Of a stretch of DNA of 64,000 nucleotides, positions 45,459-53,206 are shown piece by piece. Each line of letters starts with the position of its first letter. The first letter of the stretch is position 1. Under the pieces are notes generated by a model. It had not been told where the DNA came from. It did not search any database and worked only from the letters and a program-made list of their open reading frames with translations. The stretch is from Occallatibacter sp. Lineage in GTDB: Bacteria; Acidobacteriota; Terriglobia; Terriglobales; Acidobacteriaceae. The stretch covers positions 34,120-98,119 of the forward strand of contig JARLFZ010000004.1 in NCBI GenBank assembly GCA_031296305.1. The letters are read 5' to 3'. The position numbers and the translations under genes were made by a program.

Positions 45459-46826
45459 ATGAAAGTCTGCATCTGGCTTTCCGCGGCTCTGCTCTCGATC
45501 GTAGTTACGGCTGCTTGCTTCGGCGGTTACTCAAGAAACCGTGTTGAGGCAGGAAGCCGCCCACAGGAGCCCGGGAAATCCGCGGCAGCCCCTCGGCAGC
45601 CGGCAGACAACATGACCGCCGAGACAGCCCCCGGTGACGACGGGCCTCTGTATGGCCCGAGCTTCGCTTCGGTTGCGTGGTCCCTGTTTCTCGAAGCCAT
45701 GACGCCTGTAAACGGATCTCCGACATTTGAGAGCTGGACGGAGCAATGTCAACTGAATCCCAATGCGTTTGGTTGCCCCGCTGCGAGAAGCATTCCCGCC
45801 GCCGCAAATGCCGGAGGCAACGGCAAGGTGCGCCTGTTGCACGGAACCCCGGGGGGCGAGACCAGAAAGAGCGGAAGCAATAACTGCGGCGCAATGATCA
45901 CGACGCCGGTCGGCGGATATCCGGCGCCATCGAATCTGTCACGGAACGCGGTGTTCTGCGAAGAGGTTTATATGAGCCCGGTGGAAGCGTCCTTCGTGAA
46001 GCGGGAGGGCCTGACCACGCTCGCCGGTCAGCAAGCTTACGGAAGAGCGAACGGCTTGACTATCAATTTCCCGGGGACCGCCCAAAACGACATTCGTATC
46101 GAACTTGACTCTCTCGAAGTGAAGGCCGACTGGGCGCCGGCGGCTTCATTCCGCAATCCGACCTTTGCCTGTCCTGACCCAACCAACCGTCTGTATACCG
46201 AGACGATCAACGGCACGTGCTATGCGCTGGTGGCTCTCCACATCAGCTCCAAAGTGATGCTCAATTGGCTGTGGGCCACGTTCGAGCCCGACAGTAGCGT
46301 CACCAATCCCAATCGCTGCGACCCAAAGCTTTACGGCGCGTGCCTCGATTCATGGGGAACCACGTCGAGCCAGCCCTATGGAAAGGGACAGACCGCGCAG
46401 CAAAGTCAGGATCTGCGTCAGGCCATGGCGGAAGCGCATCTGAATCCTGCATTCAGCAATTACTTCCTGACGGGAGTGCAGACGCAGTTCGTCGACAAAT
46501 ACGGGAAACCGATTCAGATGGGTAATTCGTTTATTGAGTTCAACCAGGGAGTGCCGCCCGGCAAATCGTCGTGCATCACTTGCCATCAGTACGCGTATTT
46601 CGATGGCAAGCGGCCTCCGCAAGGGTTGCCGGAAGGCCATTACGGAAGACCGCCAGACGGTTGGCCAAGCGTTGGGTACGCATGCAACCAAAACCAAAAT
46701 GGAAATTGCACACCCGCGGTCACCAATTCCACGTTGCAGGATTTTTCCTGGATTCTGGGTTTGATGCCGTTTGACGATACAGGCGCCCACGCGCCCGAGC
46801 ATAAATCGCAGTCAACGCCCAATTAG
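45459..46826 (+). CDS. Exported protein with a single c-type haem motif
   Basis: A 455-residue protein with an N-terminal membrane or signal segment (VCIWLSAALLSIVVTAACFGG), a low-complexity stretch and a beta-rich middle (NAVFCEEVYMSPVEASF, GLTINFPGTAQNDIRIEL). One CxxCH haem-attachment site, SSCITCHQYAYFDG, lies at about residue 372. Similar hypothetical proteins carry one cytochrome-like C-terminal module. Several further Cys occur (TEQCQLNPNAFGCP, NPNRCDPKLYGACLD). ATG 45459 is preferred because a GAGGAAAGGG site precedes it and the signal begins there. An electron-transfer or redox-sensing role is only inferred. Confidence 0.65.
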   Translation: MKVCIWLSAALLSIVVTAACFGGYSRNRVEAGSRPQEPGKSAAAPRQPADNMTAETAPGDDGPLYGPSFASVAWSLFLEAMTPVNGSPTFESWTEQCQLNPNAFGCPAARSIPAAANAGGNGKVRLLHGTPGGETRKSGSNNCGAMITTPVGGYPAPSNLSRNAVFCEEVYMSPVEASFVKREGLTTLAGQQAYGRANGLTINFPGTAQNDIRIELDSLEVKADWAPAASFRNPTFACPDPTNRLYTETINGTCYALVALHISSKVMLNWLWATFEPDSSVTNPNRCDPKLYGACLDSWGTTSSQPYGKGQTAQQSQDLRQAMAEAHLNPAFSNYFLTGVQTQFVDKYGKPIQMGNSFIEFNQGVPPGKSSCITCHQYAYFDGKRPPQGLPEGHYGRPPDGWPSVGYACNQNQNGNCTPAVTNSTLQDFSWILGLMPFDDTGAHAPEHKSQSTPN

Positions 46827-46942
46827 TCGTTGCTTGCGATGCACTCGTTGATGCGTTGAAGCGCTACCCCGCGCTTCCGTCTGTCTGGCGCCGGTCGATG
46901 CAACACGAAAGAGCGAAGAAGTTTATGGAGGAAGACAGCACG

Positions 46943-47836
46943 ATGACATCCTTGACCGTCGCTCGGCAGAAGATTGCAATGCAGCACGGGATGCAGCCAC
47001 GGTCAAAGACGATGAATCCCCTGCCAGTGCTTTCGCACCTCCGCCGACAAGGATTTCCTGAGACGGTGGTTCTTGGACTTGCCCTTTCGGCCCTCGTCCT
47101 TTTTGTCGTGCCTGGAATATTGGGCGGAAGAATCCTCTCCGCGCAGACCCATGTGCCGCAAGCCGCGAAGCCGGCATCGCAGCAAACGGCCGCCGCCAAA
47201 CCCGTCCAACCGCGGCGTCGCGTTGCTGCGCGCGCTCATGCCGCTTCGACAGAGCGTCGGCCGGTTCCTGAAGCAATAGCCGCGCCACCACCCGCCACGC
47301 CGGCTCCAATCTGGCCCGCCAATCAACCTCCCAATCGGGCCCGGGTGAGTTGGGACGGACGCGGCCTCAAAATCGAAGCGTCCAATTCCAGCCTCAATCA
47401 GATTCTGCATCAGGTCGCCTCGGAAACGGGTGCGAAACTGGAGGGACTTACCCGCGATCAGCGTATTTTCGGCAGCTACGGTCCCGGCCCGGGGCGCGAC
47501 GTGCTCTTGAAGCTCCTCGATGGCTCCGGCTACAACGTGCTCGTGATTGGGGGCCGTGACGCTGATGCGCCGGTCGAGATTGTTTTGAGTGCCAGGAGGT
47601 CCACCAACCCGCAGACGGCCGCGAAAAATCAGAACCGAAGCAACTCTGAGGATGACGAAACCCCGCCAGAGCCGGACGCTCCTCCCGATCCGCAGCCTCA
47701 CCCGACAGTTCGAGATCAGTTCGCCCAGGGCAATGACGGGCTGTCGGCCGATCCGCAGCAGTTCATGCAGGACATCCTGGAGCGTCAGCAGAAGATCGAC
47801 CAGCAGCAGGACCAGCAGAGTAATCCGCAACGGTGA
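46943..47836 (+). CDS. Membrane protein with STN (secretin/TonB short N-terminal-like) domain
   Basis: A 297-residue protein with one span (about residues 41-60, VVLGLALSALVLFVVPGILGG), a Pro/Ala/Gln-rich linker, and a domain at about 140-205 (LKIEASNSSLNQILHQVASE, RIFGSYGPGPGRDVLLKLLDGSGYNVLVIGG) that fits the STN fold of secretins and TonB-system receptors. The last 85 residues are acidic/Pro-rich, then Gln-rich (ERQQKIDQQQDQQ). GGAGGAAG lies 8 bases before ATG 46943. It may couple an outer-membrane component to the inner membrane. No barrel is attached, so it is not itself a secretin. Confidence 0.7.
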   Translation: MTSLTVARQKIAMQHGMQPRSKTMNPLPVLSHLRRQGFPETVVLGLALSALVLFVVPGILGGRILSAQTHVPQAAKPASQQTAAAKPVQPRRRVAARAHAASTERRPVPEAIAAPPPATPAPIWPANQPPNRARVSWDGRGLKIEASNSSLNQILHQVASETGAKLEGLTRDQRIFGSYGPGPGRDVLLKLLDGSGYNVLVIGGRDADAPVEIVLSARRSTNPQTAAKNQNRSNSEDDETPPEPDAPPDPQPHPTVRDQFAQGNDGLSADPQQFMQDILERQQKIDQQQDQQSNPQR

Positions 47837-48014
47837 TGGGTGTGAGCGGGTCCCAGTTGCGAGAGATGCGACGGAAGGTAGCGCCAGGTGCTCACAGTCG
47901 AATCGAACCCGACCGCGCCGGATTGGCTCTGCTCATCAGAATTTGCCGGGCAGTCCACGGAGCGGAAACCTCGCGCGCACCCGCATCAAAAAACCAGATA
48001 TGCCACCGTCTTGA

Positions 48015-49316
48015 TTACTCCTCAGTCCGAGGCGCACGGACTAATAGCAAGATACTGGCGGTTGCGAAGAGGGGCATTAGTCCTGCCACCAAAAACGCGG
48101 GCCCATAAGAAAAGCGATCGACCAAAATGCCGACAGCAACGGTGAAGCCTGCGCCGACCAGACCGGCAGCTAACCCGCTCAGCCCGGTAACGGTGGCCAC
48201 AACATCGTGAGGAAACAGGTCTGAGGGAAGAGTCAGACCCATTGTGGACCAGCTCGCGTAGCCCCATAGGGCGAAACAGATCAGCGCCAGCGCGACATAG
48301 ACGCTATGCACACCGGCGGCGGGAATGCCGGCAAGAATTGGCAGGGAACTAAAGACGCATACACCCGTGCGGGCGCGCACCACGGAGACACCCCGGCGAA
48401 TGCAGTAACCAGAAACCAGGCCGCCAGTAAAATTGCCAAGATCGGCGGCGACAAAAGGCATCCATGCGAAGAGGGCGATTCTTTGCAGGCTGAATCCGCG
48501 CGCATCACTTAAATACTGGGGAAGCCAAAAGACGTAGAACCACCAGATGGGATCGGTGAGCGCGCGGCCCAGAACGATGCCCCAGACATTTCGGTTACGG
48601 GCGAGACTAAGCCAGCGCCGCACGCCGCGGTCCGCCGAAGTTACAGGCGCATCCTGGCCTGCGCGGATGAACGAGATCTCCTGTGGTGTGACCCTGGGAT
48701 GGCGGTCCAGCGGATGGTATACTCGCAACCACATCGCAAGCCAGACAAAGCCGAGCAGACCTGAGACGACGAAAGCAGCGCGCCAACCAAATCGTATCGC
48801 GATCAAAGGAACAGCTAACGCCGCCACTGCTCCTCCCACGCTGGAGCCGCTATCGAAGATAGCCACCGCGAGGCTGCGTTCCTGGCTGGGAAACCACTCC
48901 GCAACCGTTTTGCTGGCTCCCGGCCAGTTCAACCCTTCGCCGATTCCAAGCAGAAATCGAAAGCATGCGAACCCGAACACAGAAGAAGCGAATCCGGTGA
49001 GAATGTTGACGACCGACCAGAAAATTACAGCCAGCGCCAGACCAAGGCGTGTGCCTACTGCGTCAAGAAAGATGCCGCCGAGAAGCCACGTAACGGCATA
49101 AGAGATCTGAAACGCCCCGAGGATTCTGCCCAGGTCAGTGTGCGTCAGATGGTAATGCGACGAAATCAACGGCGCTAGAACAGAGAAGGTCTGACGGCTG
49201 ATGTAGTTGATCACGGTTGAAAAGAAAAGTGTCCAAATGATCCACCAGCGCACTCGCCCTGGGCTGCGAAGCTGGTGCGAGTTTCCGGCTTCCTGCAGAG
49301 AATTCACTGGATTCAT
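48015..49316 (-). CDS. MFS transporter, ExuT/hexuronate (ACS) family type
   Basis: A 12-span major facilitator protein with the anion:cation symporter signatures NYISRQTFSVLAPLI near span 1, FRFLLGIGEGLNWPGASKTVAEWFP (span 4 region, the ExuT/GudP motif) and RSLAVAIFDSGSSVGGAVA. Likely substrates are hexuronates or related sugar acids. ATG 49316 is preferred because the preceding in-frame text is not family-like. It starts 37 bases after the Gfo/Idh/MocA gene on the same strand, so the two probably form a unit. Uronic acids would be the expected end products of the CE15 esterases and the lyase. Confidence 0.88.
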   Translation of the reverse strand: MNPVNSLQEAGNSHQLRSPGRVRWWIIWTLFFSTVINYISRQTFSVLAPLISSHYHLTHTDLGRILGAFQISYAVTWLLGGIFLDAVGTRLGLALAVIFWSVVNILTGFASSVFGFACFRFLLGIGEGLNWPGASKTVAEWFPSQERSLAVAIFDSGSSVGGAVAALAVPLIAIRFGWRAAFVVSGLLGFVWLAMWLRVYHPLDRHPRVTPQEISFIRAGQDAPVTSADRGVRRWLSLARNRNVWGIVLGRALTDPIWWFYVFWLPQYLSDARGFSLQRIALFAWMPFVAADLGNFTGGLVSGYCIRRGVSVVRARTGVCVFSSLPILAGIPAAGVHSVYVALALICFALWGYASWSTMGLTLPSDLFPHDVVATVTGLSGLAAGLVGAGFTVAVGILVDRFSYGPAFLVAGLMPLFATASILLLVRAPRTEE

Positions 49317-49353
49317 GTTTTCGCGCTCAATCAAAACGAACCCGGAATCGTCG

Positions 49354-50784
49354 TTAGCTGGTCCGGACAACAGGCTGATCTGCAATTTCTTCCGTCTGCG
49401 GATTCCAGTAGAGTCTCTTGCCGCTCCAATACGATTGCGCGGCCATGATGGTAACAATGGAGTGCGAGAAGCCGTGATCCACAGTTGCGTTTGGCTGGTT
49501 TCGCGACTGCATGGCTTTGAGCCAATTCATAATATGCACTTCGCTATCGTCGCCAGGGCCGTCCGAGTCCGGCGGCTCGGCGTCTGGAACTTTGACGATC
49601 TCCTCCCGGTCGATTGCCGGACTTATCAACGGCACACTCTTGGTTTCGACGGATCCTGACCATTCATCCCTGCCGCCTTCCTTACTTACAGTGAAGAGCG
49701 ACGCGCCTTCGCCGCCATAATTTGCAATGGTGCCATTGCGGCCCTGGATCCTTGAGAAGCTACGGAAGCTATTCCCAAACACGCTCTTGTAAGTATAGAG
49801 AAAGCCTTTGGGATAAGTGACAGCAGCAACACAAGTATCAGGATTCTCACGCCCGTCTTTCCAGGCATAAATCCCGCCGTTGGCCACAACACTCTCGGGA
49901 TACGCTTCGTCAGTCCAGAGATGCACAAGGTCGCAACCATGGCTCATCCACTGATCGAAGATTCCCGAGGAATAATCTCTATATAGACGGAACTCGAGAT
50001 ATACATGGGGATCGAAGGGGCGGCGAGGCTTGCCTAATAGCCAGCGATCCCAATCTGTATCTTCCTCGCGAAGCTTTGACTTTTGCTCGAAGAGCCACTT
50101 TCTCCATTCCAGGTTGCGATCCTGCTCCCGCGCGGGTGAGTTACCGGTATCCATATCCACAAAGCGCCAACGCTCTTCATTCACATTCCATTCCTGCTCG
50201 ATATGAACGATGGCGCCAATGCGGCCGGACCGGACGATGTCGCGAACGGCTAACTGATATGGCTCGCTGCGGTGCTGCGATCCCATCTGGACAATCTGTC
50301 TTGAAGCCTTCACCGCATCGCGAGCCTGCTTGGCTTCAGATAGAACATTGGCAAACGGCTTCTCTACGTAACAGTCCTTGCCCGCCCCGACTACATCCAC
50401 ACATAACTTTGCATGCTGGAAGTCACCCGTGGCAATCATGACGCCATCAATATCCTTGCGGGCAAGCATATCTTCGGAGTACTTATAAGATTGCGGATCC
50501 AGATTGAAGACCTCCTTGACTTGGGCCGCGCGACGCTCCCGCGCCAAACTCCAAATGTCGCAAACCGCCACGGTTTCAACCGGTAGTTTCCGTGAGGCCA
50601 ACTGCACCATGTGCACATGGCCATGACTACGCCCACCGCATCCCAGTTGACCCAGGCGGATGCGATCGTTCGCACCCAAAACCCGCGCATAGGAGCGGGC
50701 GTCCATTCCCGCTGCGAGCATGGTTCCCGCCGCCTTCTTCATGAAGGTTCTTCGATCATTTCCTGAAATAGATTCTTCAGTCAT
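49354..50784 (-). CDS. Gfo/Idh/MocA family oxidoreductase with Tat-like signal (1)
   Basis: A NAD(P)-dependent sugar oxidoreductase. The Rossmann motif RLGQLGCGGRSHGHV is followed by DIDGVMIATGDFQHAKL, the catalytic-Lys motif DCYVEKPFANV and the C-terminal substrate-binding domain (DQWMSHGCDLVHLWT). The N-terminus NDRRTFMKKAAGTMLAAGM has the Tat pattern, so it is probably exported already carrying its cofactor, as is known for Zymomonas glucose-fructose oxidoreductase. It is divergent from a second member of the family (51060) and followed by an ExuT-like transporter. AAGGAAAGG precedes ATG 50784. Confidence 0.88.
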   Translation of the reverse strand: MTEESISGNDRRTFMKKAAGTMLAAGMDARSYARVLGANDRIRLGQLGCGGRSHGHVHMVQLASRKLPVETVAVCDIWSLARERRAAQVKEVFNLDPQSYKYSEDMLARKDIDGVMIATGDFQHAKLCVDVVGAGKDCYVEKPFANVLSEAKQARDAVKASRQIVQMGSQHRSEPYQLAVRDIVRSGRIGAIVHIEQEWNVNEERWRFVDMDTGNSPAREQDRNLEWRKWLFEQKSKLREEDTDWDRWLLGKPRRPFDPHVYLEFRLYRDYSSGIFDQWMSHGCDLVHLWTDEAYPESVVANGGIYAWKDGRENPDTCVAAVTYPKGFLYTYKSVFGNSFRSFSRIQGRNGTIANYGGEGASLFTVSKEGGRDEWSGSVETKSVPLISPAIDREEIVKVPDAEPPDSDGPGDDSEVHIMNWLKAMQSRNQPNATVDHGFSHSIVTIMAAQSYWSGKRLYWNPQTEEIADQPVVRTS

Positions 50785-50853
50785 GGTTTGTGCCTTTCCT
50801 TCCATGCACAACGCCCCCAATGAGTGAGCGCATCCCGGTGCGGATCATTCGCC

Positions 50854-50882
50854 GGTGCAAAGTTCAAATAGATCGTTGCACC
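50854..50882. promoter_or_regulatory. Inverted repeat GGTGCAA-N15-TTGCACC in divergent region
   Basis: Two perfect 7-base arms separated by 15 bases, in the 275-base gap between the two divergent oxidoreductase genes. The spacing is about two helical turns, centre to centre, as expected for a dimeric regulator. A role in controlling both operons is inferred. Confidence 0.4.
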
Positions 50883-51059
50883 CCGGCCAAGAGAGCGTCA
50901 AGAAGACTGCGAGTCAATGGGCCAAACCGCGTGCGCAGAGTTCTGAAGCATAGCAACGGACAATTCGGAATTTCCTGTGTATACTTGGTGCCGCAATGGA
51001 TTTCTCGTCGTAACCTTGCAAAGAAGAGAAAGATTGAGCGATCCAAATGGAGGGACAAA

Positions 51060-52388
51060 GTGATTAATCGACGCGAATTCCTTGATTCGCTTGCCGTGGG
51101 TGCGGCCGGTATGGCTATCGGTTCCACCGCCAAAAGCTACAGCCAGATTCTCGGTGCGAACGATCGCTTGAACTTTGCCATCATGGGCCTGCGCTGGCGC
51201 GGCTATGCCCATCTTTCAGCACTTATGGGGAATAAAGAAGCTGCCCGTGTCTCGCATGTGTGCGATGTGGACGGCACGATTCTGGCCAAGTTTGCAGGCG
51301 TCGCGGAACATGAACTGGGATATGCTCCCGCCAGCAACAAGGACTTTCGCTCCGTCCTTCAGCAAAAGGATGTAGATGCCGTCACCATCGCCACGCCGGA
51401 TCACTGGCACACACCGCTTGCCATCGCGGCTCTTGAGGCGGGCAAGCACGTTTATGTTGAAAAGCCGTGCAGCCATAATCCTGCCGAGGGGGCGATGCTG
51501 GTGCAGGCGCAACAGAAATATCAAAAGCATGTGCAGCAGGGCACCCAGCAGCGATCCTGCATGCGCACGATGGAAGCCATCGATAAGATACACAACGGAC
51601 TCATCGGCAGAGCCTACTTCGCCAAAGGTTGGTACAGCAACACGAGAAAGTCGATTGGCATTGGCAAGGCAGTGCCCGTACCGGCACAGCTTGACTGGGA
51701 TTTGTGGCAGGGACCTGCGCCACGCAGGCCATACATGGACAACATTCATCCCTATAACTGGCACTGGTTCAAGCACTGGGGGACCGGCGAGGCACTCAAC
51801 AATGGTACGCATAGCATCGACTTATGCCGCTGGGCGCTCGAAGTGGATTATCCGAAGAGCGTTACGGCGTCGGGCGGAAGATACCAGTTCAAGGATGACT
51901 GGCAGTTTTATGACACGCTGGTAACCAGCTTCGATTATGGCGATAAGACGATTTCCTGGGAAGGCAAATCGTGCAACGGGATGAAGTACTACGACCACAC
52001 CTCTGGGCTGGTCGTCATGGGGACCGAGGGCTCAGTATTCATTTATGGAGATGGCGGGAGCGGCTACGACGTCTACGATCTGAATGGGAAAAGGACGGGC
52101 GTATTCAAGGATGACGATACGACACCTTTCTATGACAAGTTCGACGGCGACGTCGCAACAGTTGCTCACTTCGCCAACTTCATCGCAGCAATCCGCAAGG
52201 GAGAAAAGCTGCACGCTCCTATCTCACAAGGAAACATCGTCGTCACATCGCTGCAACTCTCCAATATCGCATGGGAGTTAAACCGAGAGTTGCAGCTTGA
52301 TCCGCGCGACGGGAAGATTCAGAATGACGCTCAAGCGATGAAGATGTGGTCACGCGAATACGAAAAGGGCTGGGCGCCGCATCTGTGA
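51060..52388 (+). CDS. Gfo/Idh/MocA family oxidoreductase with Tat-like signal (2)
   Basis: A paralogous type of sugar oxidoreductase. The N-terminus INRREFLDSLAVGAAGMAIG is a Tat-type signal. The coenzyme loop reads FAIMGLRWRGYAHL, with Arg in the place of the middle Gly of GxGxxG. Then come DVDAVTIATPDHWHTPLAI, HVYVEKPCSHNPAEG (catalytic Lys region, about residue 135) and ALNNGTHSIDLCRWAL. GTG 51060 lies 5 bases after GGAGGG and begins the signal; an in-frame start at 50790 has no supporting site. It heads a plus-strand run with a CBM9-like protein, a tandem hydrolase and a TIM-barrel protein. Confidence 0.88.
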   Translation: MINRREFLDSLAVGAAGMAIGSTAKSYSQILGANDRLNFAIMGLRWRGYAHLSALMGNKEAARVSHVCDVDGTILAKFAGVAEHELGYAPASNKDFRSVLQQKDVDAVTIATPDHWHTPLAIAALEAGKHVYVEKPCSHNPAEGAMLVQAQQKYQKHVQQGTQQRSCMRTMEAIDKIHNGLIGRAYFAKGWYSNTRKSIGIGKAVPVPAQLDWDLWQGPAPRRPYMDNIHPYNWHWFKHWGTGEALNNGTHSIDLCRWALEVDYPKSVTASGGRYQFKDDWQFYDTLVTSFDYGDKTISWEGKSCNGMKYYDHTSGLVVMGTEGSVFIYGDGGSGYDVYDLNGKRTGVFKDDDTTPFYDKFDGDVATVAHFANFIAAIRKGEKLHAPISQGNIVVTSLQLSNIAWELNRELQLDPRDGKIQNDAQAMKMWSREYEKGWAPHL

Positions 52389-52451
52389 GAGTGGTGGTTG
52401 TTGCACGCGTCAATCGAGCGGGCGTCTGGTTTGTTTATCGAGGAAGATACG

Positions 52452-53159
52452 GTGAAAAGACTCTTCGCTACATGCCTGCTTTTCCTGGGCGGAGCGCTCC
52501 ATGCCAACGCCAGCGATCGCGGCGCGTTCAAGAGCGCTTATGCAGCTCAGGATGTTGAGTTAGACACGGATCCCCGGTCAGCATTCTGGCAGGGGGCGCC
52601 TTTGGTGTATGCGGAAGTAGACAGTTGGGGTCACGTCCTCCCCGGGTACCGAACGCAAGTAAGTTCCCGATGGACCAAGAATAACCTCTATCTTCTGTTC
52701 CAATGCCCCTACGAGGAGCTGTATCTAAAGCCGACGCCGAACGCGGTTGAAGAGACTTATGGGCTATGGAAGTGGGATGTCGCCGAGTTATTCATTGGTT
52801 CCGATTTTCACAATATTCGCAGATACAAGGAGTTCGAGGTTTCGCCGCAGCAAGAGTGGATCGATCTCGATATTAATCTCGATCTCCCAGATCACACCGT
52901 GGGGTGGACCTGGAACTCTGGATTTCAGGTAGCTGCGCGGATTGATACGAAGGCAAAAATATGGTATGGCGCCATGCGAATTCCGTTTGCAGCTTTGGAT
53001 ACGCTCCCTCCAGCGCCGGGCAGAAGCTTTCGCGCGAACCTGTTCCGCAGTCAAGGGCCGCCCGAGCACAGAAAAGAGATCGCCTGGAAGGCTCCCATGA
53101 GCAATACTTTTCATGAACCGGAGAGATTTGGAGTGCTGACGCTAGCCGGGGATCAGTAG
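52452..53159 (+). CDS. CBM9-like exported carbohydrate-binding protein
   Basis: After a signal peptide (VKRLFATCLLFLGGALHANAS) the protein has the family 9 carbohydrate-binding fold: SAFWQGAPLVYAEVDSWG, TQVSSRWTKNNLYLLFQCPY, LWKWDVAELFIGSDFHNIRRYKEFEVSP and AARIDTKAKIWYGAMRIPFAAL. GTG 52452 has GAGGAAG about 5 bases upstream and places the signal at the start. CBM9 domains usually bind the reducing ends of xylan or other sugars. Here the domain stands alone with no attached enzyme, perhaps as a surface or periplasmic glycan binder for the neighbouring oxidoreductase. Confidence 0.8.
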   Translation: MKRLFATCLLFLGGALHANASDRGAFKSAYAAQDVELDTDPRSAFWQGAPLVYAEVDSWGHVLPGYRTQVSSRWTKNNLYLLFQCPYEELYLKPTPNAVEETYGLWKWDVAELFIGSDFHNIRRYKEFEVSPQQEWIDLDINLDLPDHTVGWTWNSGFQVAARIDTKAKIWYGAMRIPFAALDTLPPAPGRSFRANLFRSQGPPEHRKEIAWKAPMSNTFHEPERFGVLTLAGDQ

Positions 53160-53206
53160 AGTCGGAAGTATTCGCAGTGTCGTTGTAGCTCTTGGCGGAG
53201 GTTCTG

